Below the pieces are notes generated by a model that worked only from the letters and a program-made list of their open reading frames with translations, did not search any database and was not told the origin of the DNA. Below, in pieces: positions 25,062 to 33,853 of a DNA stretch of 64,000 nt. Position 1 is the stretch's first letter. Every line of letters starts with the position of its first letter. Source of the DNA: Roseibium algicola (GTDB taxonomy: Bacteria; Pseudomonadota; Alphaproteobacteria; Rhizobiales; Stappiaceae); assembly GCF_001999245.1 (NCBI RefSeq), contig NZ_CP019630.1:2108001-2172000 (forward strand). Reading direction: 5' to 3'. The position numbers and the translations under genes are program-made.

Positions 25062-26237
25062 ATGATCGTTACCTCATCGCGTCTAAAACTGTTCAACATG
25101 TCTCGCGTTCTCTGGGAGGTTCGCCGTACTCCGGGAATCTCTCGCCGGGAGCTTTCGAGACTGCTGAACAGCACCGACTCGAAGCTGTCCCGCATTACCC
25201 GCGATCTGATCGCCGACAATTTGCTGGTGGAACGTGCGACTGCTCGCTCCGCAATGCGTGGACGGCCGCACGTAGGGCTTTATCTTAACCCCCCTGGATT
25301 GCATGTACTCAGCATTGTGCTCACACGCTACGAACAAAAGATATCGATCGTCGATCTTACCGGCCAGCGAGTGGCCGAGGATGAAATCGACGGCGGCGTC
25401 GAGGAATGCAACAATAACATTCTTGATTGTGCACGCAGGCAGATCACCCGTTTATCGGAACGGCCTGACATGCGCTTCGAGTGCTTGGCTGGCATTAGCT
25501 TGATCGTTTCTCCCGATATAGAACTCCACGGAGACCAAGATCAGCGAGTGTGGCTCAACGCGCTGCAAAACGATCTTCATATGGCATTCGATATACCTGT
25601 TGCCCGTTCGGGGATCGCCGAAGCTCTCCATATTGCAGAGACACACCAGACGATTGAGTTGCCGACCCTTCCAAGCGTTATGGTTCACGCAGGTTTCGCT
25701 CTGGATGCCAGCATGATTGTATCGACCGACACTTCTGCGACCACACTGTTTGAGGGAAATCTCAACGACGTCCTCGCGCGTTTCGATCGCGGCACGAATA
25801 GCTGGCTTTCTCTCAAAGACGTTGCTTCGGCCGGAGCTGTGATGCATCGGCTTGGTCATGTGGAACAAGTGGACACTTCGAGAAATACCGGTCTGAGACT
25901 TGGGGTTCCTCACGCGGTACGTCAGGCGAACTCCGGAGACCGGCGCGCGACCACGGCATTTCGGGACGCCGGTGAGGCTGTCGGCATCGCTATCGCGGCT
26001 CTAGTTTCTATGCTTGTCCCTGCGCGCGTGATCCTTGCTGGACCGTTGGCCTCTGCCGTTCCCTTCGTAGAAGGCTTTCGCTACATTATTCAGAAAACGT
26101 CGGCATGCGACAGCGACGCGATTATCAGGTCCACACTCAGTGACCTACAAGCTGCCGAGGCAGCAGGCCTCGAGTGGTTCGCATTCTCGGAAATGACTCT
26201 GGATCACAGTGAACCTCAGGCGCCGAATAGAAAATAA
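25062..26237 (+). CDS. ROK-family transcriptional regulator
   Basis: 391-residue protein with an N-terminal winged helix-turn-helix (RTPGISRRELSRLLNSTDSKLSRITRD, LADNLLVER-like wing) and a ROK/actin-like ATPase fold in the rest. The GRPHVGLYLNP strand after the wing is typical of NagC/Mlc-like regulators. The phosphate-binding and zinc motifs of sugar kinases are not evident (no CGxxGCxE), so it is a regulator that may sense a non-sugar ligand. It is divergent from urtA, 309 bases apart, and is the natural candidate for control of the urt-fmdA operon. Confidence 0.8.
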   Translation: MIVTSSRLKLFNMSRVLWEVRRTPGISRRELSRLLNSTDSKLSRITRDLIADNLLVERATARSAMRGRPHVGLYLNPPGLHVLSIVLTRYEQKISIVDLTGQRVAEDEIDGGVEECNNNILDCARRQITRLSERPDMRFECLAGISLIVSPDIELHGDQDQRVWLNALQNDLHMAFDIPVARSGIAEALHIAETHQTIELPTLPSVMVHAGFALDASMIVSTDTSATTLFEGNLNDVLARFDRGTNSWLSLKDVASAGAVMHRLGHVEQVDTSRNTGLRLGVPHAVRQANSGDRRATTAFRDAGEAVGIAIAALVSMLVPARVILAGPLASAVPFVEGFRYIIQKTSACDSDAIIRSTLSDLQAAEAAGLEWFAFSEMTLDHSEPQAPNRK

Positions 26238-27211
26238 GGTTCGCCATCGCATCACTGTGATGACCTGTTTCTGACATATGTTCACCCGTAGAAGAGATTC
26301 TGGCTTGTCAATTATAATGTTCACAGTATCGTTTTCTTAATTTGATGCGGGTCTGCATACATTCCAATCTAATTGCAGCAATCCAAGGAAGTTCAACTTA
26401 TATTTGAGCAACCCAACACCCTTAACCCCAAACAGACGAGAGTCGGGCGCGTGCCATGTTTTCATGACATCCTAACACAGCGTAGTTTATTCCTATCGAT
26501 AACTTCTATTCGACTATATCACGCCGCCTCCTCACCTTTGGTTACTAGGCTTTCACACGGGCATTGCCTGCATCCGACAAATGTATCTCCGACCAAGAAC
26601 GCCGTAAACTACAGAAACCGCCTGCCAGTGAGCCCCGCCAGCTCCGGCGTGGGTGACTGTCCCATCATCACATTCTCCGCCAAGCAACCGGTGATACCGC
26701 TCAGGGCCGGACCGAGACGCTAATGATCGAAGGCATGAAGATACGACCAGAATCATGTGATGGACCGATAGCTGGTAGGGCGCCCGGCATTTGTTCCCTT
26801 GGATAACTTGCTGCGGGTCCTGGCGGACACGACGAAATGCGCAGCGGTCCGTTCCCGTTCGTTTGACAGCCGCAAGTTTATACCATCGTCAACGGGGCGC
26901 CCGAATGCGCAATAAAGCCACCGTTTCGCCGCTATTCTTCGCAAACCGGTCATGCTTCCGCTCTGCCAGCTATTGCGGGTTCAACACAAAACGTGTTCCC
27001 CGAAGGGGCATCCCACGATGGATGGGAAGCTTCACGGCCAGTTCGAGTGTACGGACATCATCCGGACCGAGCTCTTCCATCCCCACGCCTTCCGGTTCCC
27101 GGAGGCGACTGCCGCTCGCAGCCTCTTCGGGTAACTCCATCTGCCCGCGCTCCAAAGTTTGGTCTTAAAGCTACGAGTTCGACCGTTTAAAATAAACGGC
27201 GGCCTCTGCGT
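26238..27211. other. Gene-poor stretch between the ROK gene and the amidase
   Basis: About 970 bases without a supportable gene. A weak CATCA-CTG-TGATG dyad lies just after the ROK stop. Open frames here show no family features and no ribosome sites. It separates two nitrogen-acquisition operons and could be decayed mobile DNA, but I recognise no IS motif. Confidence 0.35.
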
Positions 27212-28726
27212 CTATGCTTTTGGCTCATAGAGCGCTTCCAACACCGCCGCGACCTGATAGAGGGTCATTTCGTCATAATGGCGTGCGATGAGCATTGCAC
27301 CTATCGGACGGCCATCCGACGCGGAACCAACCGGAACGGAAATTGCCGGATGGCCTGTGAGACAGGTCGGTGCGGTGTTGCCGACCATCTCAAAGGCTCG
27401 GGCAATGACTTCCTCGCGAGGGGCATTGGAGGGGGGCAAGGGCGTCGCCGCCATCGGGGTCGTCGGCATGAGCAGAACATCCGCCTTTTCCAGGGCTTTG
27501 TCGTAGTCGGCAGTGAGCAGGCGATTGAGGTTTTGGGCCTTTCCGTAATAGCGGCCACGATGGCGTGAGGACATATAGTGACCGGTCAGGATGCCGAGCT
27601 TCATTGTCTCGGACCACTCATCCGCGCGGTCGCGCCACCGGTACTGCGCGTCGAGCAGGCTTTCCAGGAAAACACCTTTCATATTTGTGCCGTAAGCGTT
27701 GTGACGCATCATCAATTCAGTGGCGCCTTCCAGAAAAACGGGGGTCCAGATCGCTGCCCCGGCCTTGTGCAGCGCGACTGAGGTCTCCGTGATCTGCGCG
27801 CCCGCTCCAGCGAGCCGGTCCGCCGCCTCGAGCACGCGGGCGTCGACCTCGGCCTCGGCGCCGGCCATGCCGAAGCCCTCCGGCACAATGCCGATCTTGA
27901 GCCCGTGAACTCCTTTGGCAAGCGCTCGTGTGTAAGGCTGGGCGGGCGCCCCGGTCTGGCGTGGATCGAGACCGTCGGGGCCGGCAATCACCTCTAGCAT
28001 GAGGGCGTTATCGGCGACCGTACGCGTTATTGGTCCCGCGTGATCAACCGTAAGTTCCACCGCGAAAACACCCGTATACGGGACGAGACCATGAGTGGGC
28101 TTGAGTCCAACCGCCCCGCAATAAGACGCCGGAATGCGGATAGAACCGCCCTGATCGCCGCCGGTTGCCATGTCTACCGCGCCGGAAACAACGAGAGCGG
28201 TCGAGCCTGAAGACGAGCCGCCGGCGTTGTATCCCGGCACGACCGGGTTTTCCACCGCGCCGTTGGCTGAGGTGTGACTGCCACCGGAGGCACAGTAATA
28301 CTCACAAACGGCCTTGCCGAGAATGACGGCGCCCTCATCGAGCATTCGGGTCACGATCGTCGCGTCGATTTCAGGAACGTATCCCTCGAGAATCGTTGCT
28401 CCGTTCATCATCGGCACGCCGGCTACGCAGACGTTGTCCTTGATTGCGACGCGCTTGCCGGAGAGCCGACCGGTCCGCGCACCGGCGATCGTCGTCTTGA
28501 CGGCCCAGGCATTGTAGGGATTGTCTTCCGGTTCGGGCCGAATGCCCGGAGTGCGCGGATAGGCCACTTCCGGCAGGGGCTCGACCATCGAATCCACCAG
28601 ATCGTACGCGTCGAGCTGCGATTGTATCAGGCCATGGAAGGATTGAGCGTCCGCTTCGCTGAAATGCAACCCGATCTCAAGAGCGGCCTCGCGAAGTTCT
28701 TCCGGTGTCGGGCGATAAACTGCCAT
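27212..28726 (-). CDS. Amidase signature-family amidase, nitrile-hydratase-type (free copy)
   Basis: 504-residue amidase (EC 3.5.1.4 type), hydrolysing R-CONH2 to the acid and ammonia. The catalytic Ser-cisSer-Lys triad is present: Lys96 in VAIKDNVCVAG, Ser171 in NAGGSSSGS and Ser195 in GGDQGGSIR. From memory, these positions match those of the Rhodococcus enantioselective amidase that pairs with nitrile hydratase, whose VAGVPMMNG and SIRIPA blocks are also found here. The ATG at 28726 has AAGGAG 11 bases upstream, inside the end of the fusion gene. It follows the ABC-amidase fusion with a short overlap of control signals and is probably the last gene of that operon. It shares similarity with the amidase part of the fusion along its entire length, so the two are probably a tandem duplication. 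Confidence 0.9.
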   Translation of the reverse strand: MAVYRPTPEELREAALEIGLHFSEADAQSFHGLIQSQLDAYDLVDSMVEPLPEVAYPRTPGIRPEPEDNPYNAWAVKTTIAGARTGRLSGKRVAIKDNVCVAGVPMMNGATILEGYVPEIDATIVTRMLDEGAVILGKAVCEYYCASGGSHTSANGAVENPVVPGYNAGGSSSGSTALVVSGAVDMATGGDQGGSIRIPASYCGAVGLKPTHGLVPYTGVFAVELTVDHAGPITRTVADNALMLEVIAGPDGLDPRQTGAPAQPYTRALAKGVHGLKIGIVPEGFGMAGAEAEVDARVLEAADRLAGAGAQITETSVALHKAGAAIWTPVFLEGATELMMRHNAYGTNMKGVFLESLLDAQYRWRDRADEWSETMKLGILTGHYMSSRHRGRYYGKAQNLNRLLTADYDKALEKADVLLMPTTPMAATPLPPSNAPREEVIARAFEMVGNTAPTCLTGHPAISVPVGSASDGRPIGAMLIARHYDEMTLYQVAAVLEALYEPKA

Positions 28727-28731
28727 TTTTC

Positions 28732-31167
28732 TTACATCTCCTTCCAATCGCCGGCCGCCTCGAAGGCGGAGGCTGCCTGATAAATAGTCGCTTCGCCGTA
28801 GTAACGCGCAACAAGCATGCAGCCGATCGGCAATCCGTCGGACATGCCGCAGGGAATGGACATGGCCGGATGGCCCGTTACATCAAAGGGTGCCGTATTT
28901 TCCAGCATCTCGAAGGCACGTTGCAGGATCAGTGCCAACGGGGCGTCTTGCGGTGGGAGGGGAGTTGCCTTCATCGCCGTCGTCGGCATTAGAAGTAGGT
29001 CATAAGCGCCAAGCATCCGATCGTAGGCTGCGCCCAGCTTTCGCGCGAGATTCTGGGCCTTGGCATAGTAACGGCCATGATAATGGCGCAGGAAATATTC
29101 TCCGGTCAGCATCGTGGCCGTCAGGCTTTCCGACAACTCGTCGGCCCGGTTTGGCCAAGCCGCGTGATGATCGAGCAGCGATGTGGTGTAGAGACCTTTC
29201 CAGCCCGTTCCCATGCCGTTGCCTTTCATCATCTGGTTGGTCGAGCCTTCTCCGGCGATGGCAAGCCAGATGGGCATCGCATCGTTGTGCATGGGGATCG
29301 ACACCTCATCGACGGTGGCGCCCATAGTGCGAAAGACATTGGCGGAGCGGCGAACGGAGGCATCGACGTCCGCTTCGGATTCCGGACGGCCAAATCCTTC
29401 GCGCACAACGGCAATGCGCAGCCCCGCTACGCCGCGCCCAAGCGCTGCCGTGTACCGATCGGGCTCGGGAGCGTATTGGCGCGGATCAAGCCCATCCGCT
29501 CCGGCCAGCACTTCCAGAAACAGGGCGTTGTCGGCAACATTCGCGGTCATCGGCCCGGTATGGTCGATAGTGTTTTCGATGGGCATCACGCCGGAATACG
29601 GAACCAGCCCATGGGTGGCCTTCATGCCGTAGAGGCCACTGAAGGAAGCGGGCATGCGAACGGAGCCGCCCTGGTCGCCGCCGATTGCCATGTCGGCTTC
29701 GCCGGTCACGACCACCACTGCCGAGCCCGACGAGGATCCTCCTGCAGAGTACCCGTGGCGACGGGGATTGTGGACATGGCCGGTGGAATTGGTGTGACTG
29801 CCGCCCGACAGGCAGAAATGCTCGCAATGGGTTTTGCCGACAATCGTGCCTCCCGCATCCAGTATGCGTGTAACGATCGTCGCATCGACGTCGGGCGTGT
29901 AGCCTTTCATGGTCGAGGACCCATTCATCATCGGCACGCCGGCGACGCAGACATTGTCCTTGATCGCGATCCGTTTGCCGGCGAGAGGCCCGCGCGGAGC
30001 ACCCCGGATGTCGGTCTTCACGTACCAAGCGTTATTCGGGTTTTCCTGTGCAGTCGGCCGGTAGCCTGCAGTGCGCGGATAATCCACCTGAGGCAAATAA
30101 TCCGGCATCGCATCAAGCGCGTCGTAGTGGTTCAAAGTTCCGTCTATTGCATTGAGATATTCGGACAGCCGTGTAGCGGAGTGGCTCATGCCGAAATCGC
30201 GGGCTATGGTGAGCATGTCGTCGAGGCTCGGGCGTTTCACCGAGCGCCGCAATTGGCGGGCGGGCGGATCACTCAAGACGGTATCAGGCATGGAAAGAGG
30301 CCTTTCAGCAAACTGTGTTGTGGCCGCGGTGGAAGGGCTGGGCCGCGCAGGCACCGACTGAAAGGTCCGGCCGCCAGAGCCTGCGCTGGCGGGAGGTGCA
30401 GGTTCACCGGCGGCGGAAGCGGATTCCTCGACTTTTTCAGTAGAAACGCTCCTGAAGCCCGTGAATTCGGCAATAAGCCCGTCGTCAACGCTACCGGGTT
30501 CTTCAACAACTCCGGCGATACGTCCCTTCTGAAGCACGACGATACGGTCGGCGAGCGTCGTGATGAATTCCAGGTTTTGTTCAACGAGAATGATCGCGAG
30601 ACCGTGCTCGTGAGCGAGCTGCGCGAGTTTCTCCTCCATCATATCGACGATAGAAGGCTGGATTCCTTCGGTCGGTTCGTCGAGCAAAAGAAGGCTCGGA
30701 TCGCTGATGAGCGCGCGGGCAAGTGCGAGAAGCTGCTGCTCGCCCCCGGAGAGCGCTCCACCCGGACGGTCGAGCAGCGGTTCCAGGTTTGGAAACTCTT
30801 CCAGAATTGCCGCCAAGTCGCCCTGGTCGTCCCCGGCGCCGTGAGCCGCTATGCCCATCATCAGATTGTCGCGCACCGAGAGCGCCGGAAAAATTCCCCG
30901 CCCCTGCGGAACGTATCCGATCCCGAGACGCGCGCGCATGTGGCTCGGCGCCCTGGTCACGTCCTTGCCGTCGAAACGAACATGACCGCCTGTCGCCGGC
31001 ACAAGCCCCATCAACGTGTTTAACAGTGTCGTCTTGCCCATGCCGTTGTGGCCCAGCACACCGACGATTTCGCCTTCCCCGACCGAGAAGTCGAGACCGT
31101 GTAAAATGGGCACGCGGCCGTAACCTGACCGCAGACCCTTGATTTCGAGAAGCTGCGAATGCGCCAT
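28732..31167 (-). CDS. Fusion: LivF/UrtE-type ABC ATPase and amidase
   Basis: One continuous 811-codon frame. Residues 1-240 are a complete LivF/UrtE-type ATPase: Walker A GHNGMGKTT (39-46), Q-loop VPQGRGIF, signature ALSGGEQQL (138-146), Walker B LLLLDEPTEGIQPSIV (159-), VEQNLE. Residues about 245-305 are a linker rich in Ala, Pro, Ser and Gly. Residues about 305-811 are an amidase with Lys403 (AIKDNVCVAG), Ser478 (SAGGSSSGS) and Ser502 (GGDQGGSVR), each exactly 307 positions after its counterpart in the following free amidase. The start overlaps the stop of the upstream ATPase (TGATG). An in-frame ATG at residue 293 (30291) with GAAAGG nine bases before it might also produce free amidase. 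If made as one chain, the enzyme would sit at the inner face of the importer. Confidence 0.85.
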   Translation of the reverse strand: MAHSQLLEIKGLRSGYGRVPILHGLDFSVGEGEIVGVLGHNGMGKTTLLNTLMGLVPATGGHVRFDGKDVTRAPSHMRARLGIGYVPQGRGIFPALSVRDNLMMGIAAHGAGDDQGDLAAILEEFPNLEPLLDRPGGALSGGEQQLLALARALISDPSLLLLDEPTEGIQPSIVDMMEEKLAQLAHEHGLAIILVEQNLEFITTLADRIVVLQKGRIAGVVEEPGSVDDGLIAEFTGFRSVSTEKVEESASAAGEPAPPASAGSGGRTFQSVPARPSPSTAATTQFAERPLSMPDTVLSDPPARQLRRSVKRPSLDDMLTIARDFGMSHSATRLSEYLNAIDGTLNHYDALDAMPDYLPQVDYPRTAGYRPTAQENPNNAWYVKTDIRGAPRGPLAGKRIAIKDNVCVAGVPMMNGSSTMKGYTPDVDATIVTRILDAGGTIVGKTHCEHFCLSGGSHTNSTGHVHNPRRHGYSAGGSSSGSAVVVVTGEADMAIGGDQGGSVRMPASFSGLYGMKATHGLVPYSGVMPIENTIDHTGPMTANVADNALFLEVLAGADGLDPRQYAPEPDRYTAALGRGVAGLRIAVVREGFGRPESEADVDASVRRSANVFRTMGATVDEVSIPMHNDAMPIWLAIAGEGSTNQMMKGNGMGTGWKGLYTTSLLDHHAAWPNRADELSESLTATMLTGEYFLRHYHGRYYAKAQNLARKLGAAYDRMLGAYDLLLMPTTAMKATPLPPQDAPLALILQRAFEMLENTAPFDVTGHPAMSIPCGMSDGLPIGCMLVARYYGEATIYQAASAFEAAGDWKEM

Positions 31168-31886
31168 CAATGCTTATGTCCCAGGTAGACGTCGCGAACG
31201 ACCGGGTCAGCGGATATCACCTCCATCGTGTCCTCCATCAGAATACGGCCGCGGTGAAAGACGGTGACCTTTTCGGCGATGGCACGGATGAAGTTCATGT
31301 CGTGCTCGACAATGATCAGGCTCGCGGTCCGGTTGATTTCACGAATGAGTTCCGCAGTGAAGAGGGTCTCCTCGTCGGTCATCCCGGCGGCAGGCTCGTC
31401 GAGCAACACCAGTCTGGGCTCGGCGGCCATTACCATGGCAAGTTCCACCCATTGACGCTGACCGTGCGCAAGCGCTCCGACCGAACGGGACCGCAGCGAG
31501 CCCAGGCGTACCCGCTCCAGCGTTTCGCGGGTAATCGCCCGCGCACGGTCTGCAGAATGCCAGCGGCGGGCTGAAAGCCACACGTTTTCCTGAATCGAGA
31601 GACCGTCGAATACATTCGGCGTCTGGGTCTTGATGCCGACCCCGAGGCGCGCGACCTCATGCGGCTCGAAATTGGTGGTATCGGTATCGCCGATCATGAC
31701 CGAGCCTTCGGTGGGCGTAAGCTGGCCCGTGAGGCACTTGAAAAACGTGCTCTTACCTGCGCCATTCGGTCCGATCAGACAGCGTAGCTCGCCTGTTTCG
31801 AGTGTAAAGCTCACCGCTTCATTGGCGATGACCCCGCCGAAATGCATTGCAAGGTCACGGGTTTCGACGAGAATCTCGCGGCTCAT
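31167..31886 (-). CDS. LivG/UrtD-type ABC ATPase
   Basis: 239-residue ATPase. Walker A GPNGAGKST, the UrtD-like GIKTQTPNVFDGLS, signature region ALAHGQRQWVELA and Walker B LVLLDEPAAGMTDEET, H-loop IIVEHDMNFI are all intact. ATG 31886 has GGAG eight bases before it and starts just after the permease stop. The other half of the ATPase pair is the fusion protein that follows. The longer open frame reaching 32141 lies inside the permease gene and is rejected. Confidence 0.92.
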   Translation of the reverse strand: MSREILVETRDLAMHFGGVIANEAVSFTLETGELRCLIGPNGAGKSTFFKCLTGQLTPTEGSVMIGDTDTTNFEPHEVARLGVGIKTQTPNVFDGLSIQENVWLSARRWHSADRARAITRETLERVRLGSLRSRSVGALAHGQRQWVELAMVMAAEPRLVLLDEPAAGMTDEETLFTAELIREINRTASLIIVEHDMNFIRAIAEKVTVFHRGRILMEDTMEVISADPVVRDVYLGHKH

Positions 31887-31890
31887 GCCA

Positions 31891-32934
31891 TTACTCCGCC
31901 GGTACGGACGCACGGGGGCGCCGGCGTCCACGTGCCCGTTCGCGTTTCGTCTGTCGCTGGCTGCCGCGGGCAAGTTTCTGCAGCGTGGGAACGACGCCGC
32001 GTGGCAGCAGCAGCACAAAAACGATGAGGACGAGTCCGAGAACGATATTACTGTTGAACATCGACTGGGTTCCAAGCCATGAGGTGAGCCAGAAAACCGC
32101 GAAGGCTCCGAAGATCGGACCGAGCAGCGTGCCTCGGCCACCGACGATCACCCAGATGATCGCCTGTGCGGCATAGGAAAGATTGAAGAGATCCGGCGTG
32201 ACACGGCCGATACCATTGGCGATCAGCATGCCGGCAAGACCGGCAAGACCGCCGCCGACTGCAAAGAGACCGAGCTTGTAGAGCCGGCTGTCGTACCCAA
32301 GCAGTTCCGCGCGCGTTTCGTTTTCGCGGATCGCTGCGCAGACCCGGCCGAAATGGCTCCGCACCAGCAAGGCACAACCGACATAGGCAAGGATCAGCGC
32401 GCCCATGGCGACATAGAAGACATCCTGCGGCAGCAACATGGCCCCGGTGTCCCACGGCATGTGCAGGGGCGGCGCGGAGGTACCGTTGAATCCGCCGAGA
32501 AGCGCATTGCCGATCCTGTATTCGGGGCCGGAGGTGCGCCTGAAGAGATTGAACAGGATCAGCGTTACGGTGAGCGTGGTCACGCCAAGATAGACATCGC
32601 TGATCCGGCCCCAGAACATGAAATAACCAAGCAGCCCGGCAAAGGCGGCACCTGCGGCTATAGCGAAAAGCGTGGCAAGCGTGGTGTCGCCGAAATTCTG
32701 CGCCGTCACCGCATAGACATAGGCCCCGAGACCGAAAAAGGCTGTCTGGCCGAAACAGAGGATACCGCCGCTGCCCCAGACAAGGCCAAGGCTGAGGCCC
32801 AGAAGCGCCAGTGCAATCGCCGTTGTCAGGTTAATGATGGTGAAGAGCGCCAACACGTGCGGCGCGACAAGCATGACTACGACACCCGCAAGCGCTACGG
32901 CCCATGTCGCCGTCAGGTCGGATTTCTCACTCAC
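31891..32934 (-). CDS. LivM/UrtC-type ABC permease
   Basis: 347-residue inner-membrane permease with about nine to ten hydrophobic helices. Conserved pieces include LSLGLVWGSGGILCFGQTAFFGLGAYVY, the cytoplasmic loop CAAIRENETRAELLGYDSRLYKLG, and IIWVIVGGRGTLLGPIFGA. The start is a GTG at 32934 that overlaps the stop of the preceding permease (GTGA). The basic, Arg-rich C-terminus (RQTKRERARGRRRPRA) is longer than usual. Confidence 0.92.
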   Translation of the reverse strand: MSEKSDLTATWAVALAGVVVMLVAPHVLALFTIINLTTAIALALLGLSLGLVWGSGGILCFGQTAFFGLGAYVYAVTAQNFGDTTLATLFAIAAGAAFAGLLGYFMFWGRISDVYLGVTTLTVTLILFNLFRRTSGPEYRIGNALLGGFNGTSAPPLHMPWDTGAMLLPQDVFYVAMGALILAYVGCALLVRSHFGRVCAAIRENETRAELLGYDSRLYKLGLFAVGGGLAGLAGMLIANGIGRVTPDLFNLSYAAQAIIWVIVGGRGTLLGPIFGAFAVFWLTSWLGTQSMFNSNIVLGLVLIVFVLLLPRGVVPTLQKLARGSQRQTKRERARGRRRPRASVPAE

Positions 32935-33800
32935 AGGCTTCTCCGGAAAAAATGGCCCGTGATGCCGTTCGGCATCAAACGCAGAAGGATGATCGCTGCG
33001 GCGAGCAGCGCGACTTCGCCAATGGTCGGACCGGTGAGGAATGTGACGATATTGTTGATAGCGCCCAGCAACACCGCGGCCGAGGCCGTTCCAGCGAGGA
33101 TGGCCGTGCCGCCGCTGATGACGGTGATGAAGGCTTTTGCGATATAGGTTGCACCAATTGTCGGAACGACCCCGGTGACGGGAGCGAGCAAGCCACCGGC
33201 AAGCCCGGCCACGGCCGAACCGATGCCGAAGGTGATCATGTAGACCCGATCTGTTGAGACACCGAGGGCGGCCGCCACATCCGCCCGCTGCATCGTCCCC
33301 CGGGCCGTCAGACCGAGTTTGGTATGACGAAAGAGGACAAAGACCAGTCCGAAAAGTGCAATGGTCACAAGAATCAGAAAGATCTCATAACCGCTCGTGC
33401 CAAAACCGCCGATCTGTATCGCATCGATCGGGGGCGACAGTGTCGTTGCCGTCTGCGGTCCGAAAATTGCGGTGACCAGACCGACAAGGAGCAAGCTCAG
33501 GCCCCAGGTCGCGAGCAGCGTGTCGACCGTGCGCCCGTAGAGGAAACGGATCAACACCCGTTCCACCACAACTCCGATAATACCGACCACGAGCGGTGCA
33601 AGAACCAGCATCGCCAACCAGATGTCGATGCCGGCGTTGGTTGCGGTCACCACCGTATAGCCGCCCAACATCAGGAACTCGCCATGGGCGAGATTAATGA
33701 CCCTCATCATGCCGAAGATGATCGCAAGGCCAAGGCCGATCAGCGCAAGATTGGCGATGCCATAGAGGATCTGTAGCAGGAAAACGACGGCTAAATCCAT
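32931..33800 (-). CDS. LivH/UrtB-type ABC permease
   Basis: 289-residue permease with about eight helices. LALIGLGLAIIFGMMRVINLAHGEFLMLGGY is the typical opening; GTMQRADVAAALGVSTDRVYM is the cytoplasmic coupling loop, and YIAKAFITVISGGTAI a conserved late helix. Unlike UrtB it lacks the long N-terminal domain, so it is closer to LivH or to amide/short-peptide importers. It follows the binding-protein gene by 54 bases. Confidence 0.92.
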   Translation of the reverse strand: MDLAVVFLLQILYGIANLALIGLGLAIIFGMMRVINLAHGEFLMLGGYTVVTATNAGIDIWLAMLVLAPLVVGIIGVVVERVLIRFLYGRTVDTLLATWGLSLLLVGLVTAIFGPQTATTLSPPIDAIQIGGFGTSGYEIFLILVTIALFGLVFVLFRHTKLGLTARGTMQRADVAAALGVSTDRVYMITFGIGSAVAGLAGGLLAPVTGVVPTIGATYIAKAFITVISGGTAILAGTASAAVLLGAINNIVTFLTGPTIGEVALLAAAIILLRLMPNGITGHFFRRSL

Positions 33801-33853
33801 CGGGAGGTCGACTCCTTAAAGAGAGCGGATGCAGGTCTGGAAGATCAGCGGGA

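Noticed and set aside
27000..27190. Small gene or IS fragment upstream of the amidase
   Set aside because: Open frames on both strands, none with motifs, start signals or similarity that I can recognise.
29077..31023. 648-codon plus-strand open frame opposite the ABC-amidase fusion
   Set aside because: It is the shadow of a high-GC coding strand. It has no family motifs or ribosome site, and the minus strand carries full catalytic motifs along its entire length.
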